Below, piece after piece: positions 14,764 to 22,073 of a stretch of 32,602 nt of DNA. The stretch lies in contig NZ_NEUB01000980.1 in NCBI RefSeq assembly GCF_002910825.1, positions 1 to 32,602 of the forward strand, written 5' to 3'. A program made the translations under genes and the position numbers. Below the pieces are notes generated by a model, which was not told the origin of the DNA, searched no databases, and saw only the letters and a list, made by a program, of their open reading frames with translations. Source of the DNA: Streptomyces sp. SM1. GTDB lineage: Bacteria > Actinomycetota > Actinomycetes > Streptomycetales > Streptomycetaceae. The number at the start of each line of letters is the position of its first letter. The first letter of the stretch is position 1.

Positions 14764-15698
14764 TGGCTGGCCTGTTCGACGTCGACACCCAAGCCCCGCA
14801 GCAGCAGGCGGGCGGTCTCTTCGGCGGCGGCCTGCCGACTGCGGCCGCCACGAGCGTCGTGGTTCAGCCGCTCCCTGGGACCACCCTCGCTTCCATCCCC
14901 GCTCCCTACCAGCCCCGCGGCACAGACGAGCTCTCCGACCAGGAGCGCCAGGACCTCGAAGCCTGCAAGGCCGGCGTCGACAACCTGCACCAGGCGTTCT
15001 GGATCGCGGGCAAGGCGCTGGAGACGCTGAGCACAGCCGAGCTGCACCGTGAGGAGAACCCCAACTTCGCGGATTGGGTCTGGGAGAACTGGGAGATCTC
15101 CGAGTCTCAGCTCTACCGGCTCATCGACGAGTGGCGCGTCGGCGAGGCCCTCGCCAATCTCGGGCACAAGCCGCTGGAGTACCACGTCCGGAAGATGACC
15201 GAGCTGCGTCGCCAGACCAGCGACAAGGTCGCGATCACGGTCTACGACACCATCGTCCGGTGCCGCCCTCGCGTCACGGGCGACCTTGTCGAGCAGGTGG
15301 TCAAAGATCTCGGCTTTCTCCCGAAGGACGTAGACGCCGCCGACGTCGGCCGCCGGGTCCGTGAGCTCCTGGCGGCGCCGGAGGAGAAGGGCGGCGACAA
15401 CGAGCCGAAGGGCGATGATGTCCCCGACATCAGCTCGCTCGGGAAGGACTCCCCAAGCGGGGAGTCGAGCCGGAAGCCCAGTAATAGCAAGGCCGACCCC
15501 CTCGCCACGAAGGACATCGAGCGCCTGGAGAGCACTCTCGCGTCCCTTCAGGAGGCGAAGAAGAAGATCAATAAGTCGGCGGTGCGTCGAGCCGTCGAAG
15601 CGCAGCCCGACGTCGCCGCCCCGCTCATCCAGGAGATCGGGTCGCTGCTCCAGCAGATCGACAGGGCTGTAGCGATCAGGCTCCCGAAGTCGGAGTAG
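14763..15698 (+). CDS. parB: ParB-like centromere-binding partner
   Basis: A 311-residue protein coupled to parA. It lacks the canonical ParB CTPase N-terminus (no GERRxRA box). The N-terminus is a Gln/Gly-rich tail; residues about 50-140 are helical with a helix-turn-helix-like stretch (WENWEISESQLYRLIDEWRV). A flexible charged linker follows (about 200-255), then a C-terminal coiled coil (IERLESTLASLQEAKKKINK) likely to dimerise. Position, coupling and layout support a non-canonical ParB or adaptor. A palindrome matching the one upstream of parA lies inside the gene. A strong hairpin follows the stop. Confidence 0.78.
   Translation: MAGLFDVDTQAPQQQAGGLFGGGLPTAAATSVVVQPLPGTTLASIPAPYQPRGTDELSDQERQDLEACKAGVDNLHQAFWIAGKALETLSTAELHREENPNFADWVWENWEISESQLYRLIDEWRVGEALANLGHKPLEYHVRKMTELRRQTSDKVAITVYDTIVRCRPRVTGDLVEQVVKDLGFLPKDVDAADVGRRVRELLAAPEEKGGDNEPKGDDVPDISSLGKDSPSGESSRKPSNSKADPLATKDIERLESTLASLQEAKKKINKSAVRRAVEAQPDVAAPLIQEIGSLLQQIDRAVAIRLPKSE
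15446..15466. promoter_or_regulatory. Second parS-like palindrome, inside parB
   Basis: GGACTCCCC-AAGC-GGGGAGTC, with eight-base perfect arms (15447-15454 and 15459-15466). The outer 20 bases differ from the site at 13709 only in the spacer. It lies within the linker-coding part of the parB-like gene, where sequence constraint on the protein should be low. Confidence 0.6.
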
Positions 15699-15711
15699 CC
15701 CAGGTAGTTCT

Positions 15712-15753
15712 CGAAGGGGCCGGATTCCCAGACGGGGGAGTCCGGCCCCTTCG
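15712..15753. terminator. 18-bp hairpin between convergent genes
   Basis: Arms 15712-15729 and 15736-15753 pair with one G-T wobble around a six-base loop. It lies between parB and a small minus-strand gene and could terminate both. Its right arm contains GGGGAGTCC, a half-site of the par palindrome, so it may also be a weak third binding site. Confidence 0.7.
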
Positions 15754-15786
15754 CATGTGCCGCAGCGCAGTATTCGCACGGCGTCG

Positions 15787-15987
15787 TCAGGCGTCGTCCC
15801 CGGCCGCCAGCGGCATCGCCTCCTTCCACCGGGCGGACTGAAGCTGGTGACAGCCGGTGGGGCACCAGCGGTCCTTGATGACCTCTCGCTGCGGGAAGGG
15901 GAACTGGGCGCTGAGGACCAGGTACACCAACTCCGTGGTGACCGTGTGGCAGAGGGCGCAGGGGATTCCGTCTCTGGTGATTTCCAT
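15787..15987 (-). CDS. Small Cys-pair protein (66 aa), tentative
   Basis: Minus-strand product starting at ATG 15987 (an upstream in-frame GTG at 16005 is possible). It has CALCHTV early and WCPTGCHQ in the middle, giving a CxxC and a CxxxC that would make a zinc ribbon. No good ribosome binding site is visible before either start, so the call rests on the Cys pairs, codon bias and lack of competitors. It runs convergent to parB. Confidence 0.5.
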   Translation of the reverse strand: MEITRDGIPCALCHTVTTELVYLVLSAQFPFPQREVIKDRWCPTGCHQLQSARWKEAMPLAAGDDA

Positions 15988-16014
15988 GCGCGGGAGAGTG
16001 CACACGTCGGCGGG

Positions 16015-16063
16015 TTACCGTCTCGGGCTGGCCCGGCAGCCCGCCTGGCGGGCGCTCCGGTAA
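16015..16063. other. Inverted-repeat cluster upstream of the relaxase (oriT candidate)
   Basis: An outer pair TTACCG (16015-16020)/CGGTAA (16058-16063) encloses two small hairpins: 16024-16028 with 16031-16035, and 16039-16044 with 16048-16053. Clusters of short inverted repeats next to a relaxase gene are typical of origins of transfer, but no known nic sequence was recognised. The rest of 15988-16146 holds nothing else I can name. Confidence 0.3.
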
Positions 16064-16146
16064 AGATCTGGTGATGCGCTCCCGCCCGGCGGGACCGGCT
16101 CCAAATCACGCTTCTACGCAGGTCAGAGCCGGGGTTCCATAAGTCG

Positions 16147-17970
16147 ATGATCAGCATGTCGCCAGTTCGCCCAGGGGCCGGGCCGCGCTACCTCTTCCGT
16201 GGCGTGATGGTCGGCGACGGCCACCGCCGGGCGGGCACGCCGCTGCTCGCCGCCCAGGACGAGGCCGGTGTCCCGCCCGGGGTGTGGAAGGGCCGGGGCC
16301 TCGCCGCGCTTGGCCTGGCGGCCGGGGACGTGGTGACCGAGCGGCAGGCCGAGCTCCTCCTGGGGGAAGGCCGGCACCCGGACGCCGACCGGATCGAGCG
16401 TGAGCTCCTGGCGCAGGGCGAGAGCCCGGCCCGCGCCCGGCGGGCGACCGTGCTGGGCAGACCCATCGAGCACAACCAGTCGGCCGAGACCGACAAGGCC
16501 AAGGAGCGCACGCCCTGGCTGGCCTTCGACCTGGTGTTCCGGCCCCCGCCGACGGCACACATCGCGTGGGCCCTGATGGACGACCAGCACCGCCGGGTCC
16601 TGGAGCTGTGCGACGGGATCGCCCGCGACAAGACCCTGGCGTGGCTGGAGGAGTCGGTCGCCGAGATCCGCTGGAAGGCCGGCGGCAAGGAGCGCGCCCG
16701 GGTCAAGGACGGGCTGGTCGTCGCCGTGTTCCGGCACTACGAGTCACGCGCCACGGAATCGAGGCCGCTGCTCCACAGCCACGCGGTGGTGTCGGTCCGC
16801 GCCCGGCGGCCGCACGACGGGAAGTGGGGCAACTTGTCGGCGGACTCGCTGATGACCCACATCGTCGCCGCCGACACCCTCTACACCCTCTACTTCATGG
16901 AGGAGGTGACGGCGCGGCTCGGGTGGGCGTGGGAGCCGCGCGAGGTGACGCCCGGCCGCCGGCCCGTGATGGACATCGCCGGGATCGACTGGCGGCTGAT
17001 CGGCTGGCAGTCGACCCGCCGCCAGCAGATCGAAGACGCGCTGTCCGTCATCACCGCCCAGTACGAGGAGCGGCAGGGGCACGCGCCGGGGGAGCGGGCC
17101 GGCTACGCGCTGGCCTGCCAAGCCGCCGACCAGACCCGCCCGCCCAAGCGCACCGAGCTGCTGTCGCTGACCGAGCTGCGGACGCGATGGCGGGAATCGG
17201 CGATCCGGGCGTTCGGCGCCTGCACCGTCTACCGGCTCGCTGAGCGGGCGCGGGCGGCGGCCGCGGCGGTGTGGGCCCGGGTGCGGCCGGTGGTCGACGT
17301 AGCGCTGGCGGCCGTGGACACCGTCGCCGTGGTGTACGTGATGCGCGGCGCGTTCAAACGCCACCACCTCCTCGCCGAAGCCCGCCGCCACCTCGCCTAC
17401 GCCCTGCGCGGCCGCCCCCACGAACCCGGCCTGGACGAACAGATCGTGCAGACGGTCCTCGACGACCACACCCGGCCCGTCGGGCGCGGCCGGAGGATGA
17501 CCGCCGACCTGCGCGCCCTGTACCCGCGCGACACCGAGGACCAGGCCGTGCTGCGCCCGCTGACCCGCCGCCGCACGGCGACTCAGCACGAGCGGGCCCG
17601 CGTCGCCGCCGATGCCCTGGCCGCCCGGGTCCGTGCCTCGCGGCGAGCGGACCGCCTGGGCTCCCGCCCCCGCCCGTACACCGTCGCCGTGCCCGCCGCC
17701 TCGAGGTCGCGCCCGCGGCCCTTCCGCGACGGCCGGAAGGACGGCCGCCTCCCGGAGCCGGAGACCGGCATCGACACGGTGGAGCAGACCCGCCAGACGC
17801 TCGAAGCCGCCGCCGCACAGGTGGCCGCCACGCTCCAGGACAGCCAGCGGGCGCGCGAAGCCGCCCACGGCCTCCGCCCGCAGCCCACCCCGGCGGCAGT
17901 CCCGCAGCCGCACACCCAGCAGCCCGGCACCCAGCACACGCCGGGCCGAACCACAGGAGGAGTCACGTGA
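16147..17970 (+). CDS. MobF/TrwC-type relaxase without helicase domain
   Basis: A 607-residue relaxase, which should nick one strand at oriT and stay covalently linked to the 5' end. GVWKGRGLAALGL (about 42-54) and FDLVFRPPPTAHIAWAL (about 122-138) match the TrwC relaxase domain. The metal-binding triad is His197 (in FRHYESR), His210 and His212 (LHSH), with spacing like TrwC. The only early Tyr is Tyr15 (PRYLFRG), the likely nucleophile; MobF enzymes often have two to four. Full-size MobF proteins add a RecD-like helicase; none is present here. The C-terminal third is Arg-rich with Ala-rich helices and a Pro/Gln tail. There is no clear ribosome binding site at ATG 16147 or 16156. It overlaps the next gene by four bases. 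Confidence 0.87.
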   Translation: MISMSPVRPGAGPRYLFRGVMVGDGHRRAGTPLLAAQDEAGVPPGVWKGRGLAALGLAAGDVVTERQAELLLGEGRHPDADRIERELLAQGESPARARRATVLGRPIEHNQSAETDKAKERTPWLAFDLVFRPPPTAHIAWALMDDQHRRVLELCDGIARDKTLAWLEESVAEIRWKAGGKERARVKDGLVVAVFRHYESRATESRPLLHSHAVVSVRARRPHDGKWGNLSADSLMTHIVAADTLYTLYFMEEVTARLGWAWEPREVTPGRRPVMDIAGIDWRLIGWQSTRRQQIEDALSVITAQYEERQGHAPGERAGYALACQAADQTRPPKRTELLSLTELRTRWRESAIRAFGACTVYRLAERARAAAAAVWARVRPVVDVALAAVDTVAVVYVMRGAFKRHHLLAEARRHLAYALRGRPHEPGLDEQIVQTVLDDHTRPVGRGRRMTADLRALYPRDTEDQAVLRPLTRRRTATQHERARVAADALAARVRASRRADRLGSRPRPYTVAVPAASRSRPRPFRDGRKDGRLPEPETGIDTVEQTRQTLEAAAAQVAATLQDSQRAREAAHGLRPQPTPAAVPQPHTQQPGTQHTPGRTTGGVT

Positions 17971-18314
17971 ACACCCCGGAAGAACGCCCCAACCCCGACG
18001 AAGCCCTCGCCCGCGCTCGTGCCGCCCGCGAGCAGATGGCCGCCGCACTCGACGAGGACCAGGAGCTCGAAGCCGACGAGCCCGTGGGGTGGCAGCCGAT
18101 CTGGAAGCGCCCGCGGAAGCCGAAGTCGAAGGCGGCGAAGAAGGAGGAGCTGCGCAAGCAGCGCAAGCGACTCCAGGAAGCCGCCAAGCGCCGCCTCGCC
18201 GCGCGGAACTCGCGCCGACCCCGCGCCCGGCAGAGCCGGATCGGCAACGCGGCCGCGCGCCGCGATGCCCGCGCCCTGTCCCGGGTGCGGCACTCCAACG
18301 CCTGGCTGTGGTGA
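17967..18314 (+). CDS. Basic relaxase-partner protein (115 aa)
   Basis: GTG 17967 overlaps the relaxase stop (GTGA) and has GGAGGAG six bases upstream. The N-terminal half is acidic and helical; the second half is extremely Lys/Arg-rich (KPKSKAAKKEELRKQRKR and onward), ending HSNAWLW. It probably binds nucleic acid and acts with the relaxase, as small basic auxiliary proteins do in relaxosomes. The family is not recognised. It borders the repeat-dense non-coding block. Confidence 0.8.
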   Translation: MNTPEERPNPDEALARARAAREQMAAALDEDQELEADEPVGWQPIWKRPRKPKSKAAKKEELRKQRKRLQEAAKRRLAARNSRRPRARQSRIGNAAARRDARALSRVRHSNAWLW

Positions 18315-18337
18315 CGAGGCCCGGCACCGTCCACTGA

Positions 18338-18467
18338 GTGGAGTCCACCGGCGTCGCGTATCGCCACCGGATGCAGAACATCGAGTGGGCTCCACTCAGT
18401 GGGCTCCACCCGGTGGGCTCCACCGAGTGGAGCCCACTTTGGTGCGCCGGTCGACGATGGACTCCAC
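18338..18467. repeat. GTGGGCTCCAC iteron array
   Basis: GTGGGCTCCAC occurs at 18385, 18399 and 18413, and its exact reverse complement GTGGAGCCCAC at 18427, giving four units at an exact 14-base period. Variants GTGGAGTCCAC (18338) and ATGGACTCCAC (18457) flank them. Fourteen bases is not a multiple of three, so the array is not coding. Confidence 0.75.
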
Positions 18468-18590
18468 CGTGGTGCGCACCGCGATGGTGCGCCACCGCGT
18501 CCGGCACCGCACCACTCCGACGGTGCCCGGCACTTTCGCGCGCGCCGGTCCACCGCACCGGTGCGCTGCACCCGACGGCCGGACGCGCGC

Positions 18591-18636
18591 CACCCCCTTG
18601 TCCGGCTCCGCTACACCCCCTTGTCCAGCTCTGCTA
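18591..18636. repeat. Two tandem 23-bp direct repeats with an inverted partner
   Basis: Units 18591-18613 and 18614-18636 both start CACCCCCTTGTCC and match at 21 of 23 bases. The exact reverse complement of the first ten bases (CAAGGGGGTG) recurs at 18690-18699, beyond the nested dyad. Confidence 0.75.
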
Positions 18637-18649
18637 CCGCGATGTTTCT

Positions 18650-18694
18650 CCTTGACATCGCCGGTTTCGGCTCGCGATCAGATCGCGGTCAAGG
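18650..18694. repeat. Nested dyad symmetry in the origin-like block
   Basis: CCTTGAC (18650-18656) pairs with GTCAAGG (18688-18694). Inside lies the perfect palindrome CGCGATC-A-GATCGCG (18673-18687). A further hairpin, GCGATGT (18639-18645) with ACATCGC (18655-18661), overlaps the left arm. Confidence 0.65.
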
Positions 18695-18798
18695 GGGTGT
18701 GTGATAGAGGAGCCCGCCCGGCCGTGGCGTGCCCCGGCGCGGTGCGGCGACGCCGGGAGACCGCACCGCCGGCTCCTGGCGGTGCGGTTCGATGGTGC

Positions 18799-18866
18799 GG
18801 TGGAGCGCACCGCAGTGGTGCGGTGCGGTGCGGCGGTGCCGGTGGAGCGCACCACGGTGGTGCGGT
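18799..18866. repeat. 26-bp direct repeats in a GGTGCG-rich stretch
   Basis: Copies at 18799-18824 and 18841-18866 start GGTGGAGCGCACC and agree at 24 of 26 bases. Around them GGTGCG or its complement recurs many times between about 18440 and 18940, far more than local composition alone would predict. Confidence 0.6.
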
Positions 18867-18918
18867 GGTGCGCCGGGGACGCGCGCCGCACCGCACCATC
18901 GCCGTCCCGGAGGTGCGG

Positions 18919-19353
18919 CTACGCGGTGGTGCGGTGCGCCTCCATCGCCTGCTTCATCCCCGCGGCCTCCAGCTGGCGCAGGACGTCAGCGACGCCGCCG
19001 TGGTCCTCGGTGAGGATGTTCTCGGTGAAGCGGGTGATGGTGTCGGCGATGCCCGGCAGACCGCCCAGGCACACGCCGTGGCACAGAAGCTCCAGCAGCA
19101 GGCGCCCGAGCGCTGCGGCCAGGAAGGAGTGCGCGCACGGCTCCCCGTCGTGGTCGTCCGCGGCGGTGACGGGGATGAAGACGCGCGCGGCGACGTCCAG
19201 GAGCAGCCGGTGCAGCTCCGGGCCCGTGTCGTCGGCGATCGCGCAGGCGGTGTCGATGTCGGCGGCATGGATCGCCCGGATGTAGGCGAAAGCGGCGGCG
19301 ACGTCCTCCGGCTCCATCGGGGCGAGCGGCACGGTGACGGTGTTCTCGGGCAT
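18919..19353 (-). CDS. Helical hypothetical protein (144 aa)
   Basis: Minus-strand ATG at 19353 with GAGGAG six bases upstream. The product is acidic and mainly helical, with Cys in ELLCHGVCLGG, and ends in EDHGGVADVLRQLEAAGMKQ. The last codons run into the GGTGCG-rich repeat block. No family known; it is divergent from the replication-relaxation gene and may share its control region. Confidence 0.78.
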   Translation of the reverse strand: MPENTVTVPLAPMEPEDVAAAFAYIRAIHAADIDTACAIADDTGPELHRLLLDVAARVFIPVTAADDHDGEPCAHSFLAAALGRLLLELLCHGVCLGGLPGIADTITRFTENILTEDHGGVADVLRQLEAAGMKQAMEAHRTTA

Positions 19354-19444
19354 GACAGCTCCTCACGTTCGGGCCGCCCCTGCTGATCGCGGCGGCCTCG
19401 AAGACACCCTCGAACTCCGGCCCTGTGGACAGAGTCCGGCCACT

Positions 19445-19470
19445 GGCGGGGGGAGAACTCTCCCCCCGCC
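19445..19470. promoter_or_regulatory. Palindrome between divergent genes
   Basis: GGCGGGGGGAG (19445-19455) and CTCCCCCCGCC (19460-19470) pair perfectly around AACT. It lies in the 240-base gap between the minus-strand gene and the replication-relaxation gene. It could be an operator or an RNA hairpin in the leader of the latter. Confidence 0.45.
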
Positions 19471-19593
19471 GGGTTGATCACGATGCGGTCACGGCGGAGG
19501 GGCTTTCCGAGGTCGGCGTCACACGAGGGCCGAAAACCGAACCTGTACAAGGTGAATGGCGGGATAGGCCCGCCCCACCTCCAGGAGCATCCC

Positions 19594-21069
19594 TTGGCGA
19601 CCGCCGGCGATCCCGAGCAGCCCCTTGACCGGACCGAACAGGCCCCCTCCGTGGACCCCTCCACCACCCCCTCCGCGACCCGTCACCACGGGCCGGACGT
19701 TTCCGCAGGTCAGACCCGGCGGACAGGGGGGCGCCGCAGGTCCGACAACCCTCATGCCCCAAGGCGTCCTACTCACAGGAAGAACTCGACAGGGCCCCGG
19801 CGGAGGGAGTTGCTGCAAGCGCTGGGGATCTTCCAGAGGGCTACGCCCGATCAGTTGTGGAAGCTGACCCGCCCGGACAACCAGCACGACAAGCTCACAC
19901 GGGACAACCTCCTGGATCTTCAGGACCACCACCTGGTGCGGGTCGAGCTTGTACGGGAGGACCAGCGGCAGGTGTGGGTGCTGACCAAGCGAGGACACAG
20001 CGAGGCGAAGCGGCTGCTGGAGCCGAAGGGCATACGGGTCTCGGCGCTGCGCGAGGAGAAGTACGACCCGGTCACCGGGGAGCTGCTCGGCACGAGTTAC
20101 GACGACCACTCCGCGGCGGTCACCTCGACGGCCGCCGAACTCCACCGTGCAGGGATCGGGCACCGGCTCGGCTTCGCCACCGAGATTCCGCACCGGCTCG
20201 CGGACGGCTACGTCCAGCGGGCGGATCTGGTGGTGCGGGCGCCGGCGGCCGGGGTGCCGGTGATGCTGCTGGAGATTGATCGCCGCACCGAGGACGCGCA
20301 CGATCTGGTGACCAAGCTGCGCCGGTACTGGGAGTGGGGCCGGCTGCTCCCGAAGGATGCGGCCAAGCTCACCGTGGACCTGGTCCGTTCCCGGCCGGGC
20401 GCGATCGAGGACGTCGACCACGAGAAGCGGCTGTGGCGCCGGGTCTACCCGCCGACCGGCCGGGAGGGCCTGGTGCCACTTGCGTTCGTATTCGCCGACA
20501 CCACCGAGGCGAAGGTCGACAACACGGTGAAGGTCCTCGAGGAAGCCGGCCGCCGCTACTGGGCGCCGCGCCGGTACGAGACCTACTACCAAGAGGCGAT
20601 CACGGCGAAGGACTACAGCCAAGCCGTGCCGGTCGTCGTCACCACCCTGGAGCAGCTCCAACAGCACGGCGCGGATGCGGCGGTGTGGCGGCGCCTGGGG
20701 CGCAAGGACGAACAGACCCTGACCGACGCGCTCGACAACCCCGACGGCCATGCTCTCTACCGCTGCCAGTACGCCCGCGCCGAAGCGGAAGACGAGCGGC
20801 GCCGCGTGGCTGAGCGGGAGGCACAGCGGCCGGTGTGCAAGCGGTGCGGAAGGAAGTTCACCGACCAGCGATGGGAGGAGACCACCACGAGAACGGCCTG
20901 GAAGGCCGGGGACCTGTCGCTGTGCAGCGACTGCCACGCCGACGACGTCGCCCGCAAGGAAGCCGCCGCCGAAGCAGCCCGCCTCCAGGCCGCCACACCA
21001 CCGGAACCGGAGCCGGAGCACGACCAGGAGCCGGGCAAGCTCCGCGGCCTGTTCCGCCGCCGCGGCTGA
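19594..21069 (+). CDS. Replication-relaxation family protein
   Basis: I chose TTG 19594 because AGGAG lies six bases upstream; longer forms from GTG 19552 or ATG 19474 lack a ribosome site. The 491-residue product matches the replication-relaxation (Replic_Relax) family of actinomycete plasmids. A disordered basic N-terminus is followed by a winged-helix region (LLQALGIFQRATPDQLWKL; LTKRGHSEAKRLL). The core contains ADLVVRAPAAGVPVMLLEID-RRTEDAHDLVTKL, which looks like the Asp...Glu-x-Asp strand pair of PD-(D/E)xK folds. The C-terminus has a zinc ribbon, Cys415-x2-Cys418 and Cys444-x2-Cys447. Its role in plasmid replication or mobilisation is inferred from family context. A 16-bp hairpin follows. 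Confidence 0.87.
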   Translation: MATAGDPEQPLDRTEQAPSVDPSTTPSATRHHGPDVSAGQTRRTGGRRRSDNPHAPRRPTHRKNSTGPRRRELLQALGIFQRATPDQLWKLTRPDNQHDKLTRDNLLDLQDHHLVRVELVREDQRQVWVLTKRGHSEAKRLLEPKGIRVSALREEKYDPVTGELLGTSYDDHSAAVTSTAAELHRAGIGHRLGFATEIPHRLADGYVQRADLVVRAPAAGVPVMLLEIDRRTEDAHDLVTKLRRYWEWGRLLPKDAAKLTVDLVRSRPGAIEDVDHEKRLWRRVYPPTGREGLVPLAFVFADTTEAKVDNTVKVLEEAGRRYWAPRRYETYYQEAITAKDYSQAVPVVVTTLEQLQQHGADAAVWRRLGRKDEQTLTDALDNPDGHALYRCQYARAEAEDERRRVAEREAQRPVCKRCGRKFTDQRWEETTTRTAWKAGDLSLCSDCHADDVARKEAAAEAARLQAATPPEPEPEHDQEPGKLRGLFRRRG

Positions 21070-21078
21070 CCCCACACG

Positions 21079-21122
21079 CGACGCCGCCCCTCCTTGTCGG
21101 ACACAGAGGAGGGGCGGCGTCG
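21079..21122. terminator. Bidirectional hairpin between convergent genes
   Basis: A perfect 16-bp stem (21079-21094 with 21107-21122) and 12-base loop lie between the replication-relaxation gene and a minus-strand gene that ends at 21140. It is well placed to stop both transcripts. Confidence 0.75.
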
Positions 21123-21139
21123 ACGAGCAGCGGCTCGGG

Positions 21140-21823
21140 TCAGGCCGGGGCGGCCTGCTTGGCCAGCGCGGCGAGCGGGGAGCGCCGGCCTTTCTCCACC
21201 GCGCGCAGCTGCTCCCAATCGACCTCGGGGTGGGCGGGGACGATCGCGTCGACGGAGGCCGTGGTGTAGAGCGCGATGTCGACAGCCCCGGCACGGCTGG
21301 TGCCGAAGCGGACCTCGATCGACTGCGGGGAGCGGACCCATCCGAGCCGGACCATGTGGTCGAAGTCGGCACGACGGACCCGAAGGCGAGCGGCGGCCTG
21401 CTCGGGCCCGAGCGGGGTATCGGCGGCGACCAGGTCCGCCAAGTCCTCGCGTCGGCAGACCTCCGCGACCTGACCGGGGTGGTGCAGCGTCCCGTCCGGG
21501 TTCGCGCTCAGGTCGACCAGGAGGCCCCGCTCGACGAACCGGCGCACCACGAACGCCGTCACGTTCGTCTTCTCGCCGATCACGTTCGGGGTGCCGAGCG
21601 CATCGGCGATCCGGTCGGCCGCCGCGCCGCCGGAGATCGGCGGGGAGGGCATCGCGGCCCGGATGGCGTCGGCGTCCAGCGCCTCCACGGCGGCCCGGGA
21701 CCACTGGTAGGACGACGCGTCCGGGGCCGGGATCAGGCCGATGTGCCGGGCCCACCGGAAGGCGGCTGCGGGCACCTTCAGGCGCTTGGCGGCCTGTCCC
21801 GCGTCGTACTCGGTTCGTCGCAT
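21140..21823 (-). CDS. Putative DNA-binding protein (227 aa)
   Basis: Minus-strand ATG at 21823 with AGAGG about eight bases upstream. The N-terminus MRRTEYDAGQAAKRLKVPAA resembles a MerR/excisionase-type winged helix. A similar arrangement recurs twice more: LGPEQAAARLRVRRADFDHM near 155-175, and a third helical segment around 80-110. So the protein may be built of repeated small helix-turn-helix units. It is convergent with the replication-relaxation gene. Its promoter carries tandem repeats, consistent with autoregulation. I do not know the family. Confidence 0.8.
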   Translation of the reverse strand: MRRTEYDAGQAAKRLKVPAAAFRWARHIGLIPAPDASSYQWSRAAVEALDADAIRAAMPSPPISGGAAADRIADALGTPNVIGEKTNVTAFVVRRFVERGLLVDLSANPDGTLHHPGQVAEVCRREDLADLVAADTPLGPEQAAARLRVRRADFDHMVRLGWVRSPQSIEVRFGTSRAGAVDIALYTTASVDAIVPAHPEVDWEQLRAVEKGRRSPLAALAKQAAPA

Positions 21824-21857
21824 GAGATCACCTCTCGCTCGTTCGCCGGAAGCGGCA

Positions 21858-21892
21858 GACAGAACATGACAGAACACATAAAAAGCTGTCAA
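21858..21892 (-). promoter_or_regulatory. Promoter with tandem operator for the minus-strand gene
   Basis: On the minus strand TTGACA (21892-21887) is followed after 17 bases by TCATGT (21869-21864). Two direct repeats GACAGAACA (plus strand 21858-21866 and 21868-21876), one helical turn apart, cover the -10 region. This is the layout of a repressor site. Confidence 0.6.
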
Positions 21893-22002
21893 TACCCCCT
21901 CAAACAAGGCAAGTTGGACGCACTCCGTCAGAACTGCGCCCGCGTACGCGAAGGGAAATCACCCGTCCGGATGGCACGGCGATGGTCCGCCGATCCGCGA
22001 TA

Positions 22003-22052
22003 TTGACCGGGCGCGCAGGGCGCGGGACGGTCGTCACGCAACTACGCGCAAC
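22003..22052 (+). promoter_or_regulatory. Promoter and spaced-repeat operator of the DUF6879/XRE cassette
   Basis: TTGACC (22003-22008), a 17-base spacer and GACGGT (22026-22031) form a candidate promoter. CGCAAC occurs at 22037-22042 and again at 22047-22052, ten bases apart, just after the predicted start point. The same element is found at the next promoter downstream (23711). Confidence 0.55.
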
Positions 22053-22073
22053 CGGCTCGCTTCGGAGGGGATC

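Larger units (their letters stand above)
18315..18918. other. Non-coding repeat-dense block (origin candidate)
   Basis: About 600 bases without a credible gene. From left to right it holds a 14-bp-period array of GTGGGCTCCAC elements, scattered GGTGCG/CGCACC hexamers, a pair of 23-bp direct repeats with an inverted partner, a nested dyad, and a second pair of 26-bp repeats. It lies between the relaxase pair and the replication-relaxation gene. It is the natural place for oriT or a replication origin. Confidence 0.55.

Noticed and set aside
18385..18437. CRISPR array
   Set aside because: Units are 11-14 bp with no spacers and adjacent units are inverted; no cas genes are present.
18338..18655. 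Plus-strand frame across the iterons with repeated Trp/Pro/Gly peptides
   Set aside because: The repeat period is 14 bases, so the apparent peptide repetition is not in constant frame; no ribosome site.
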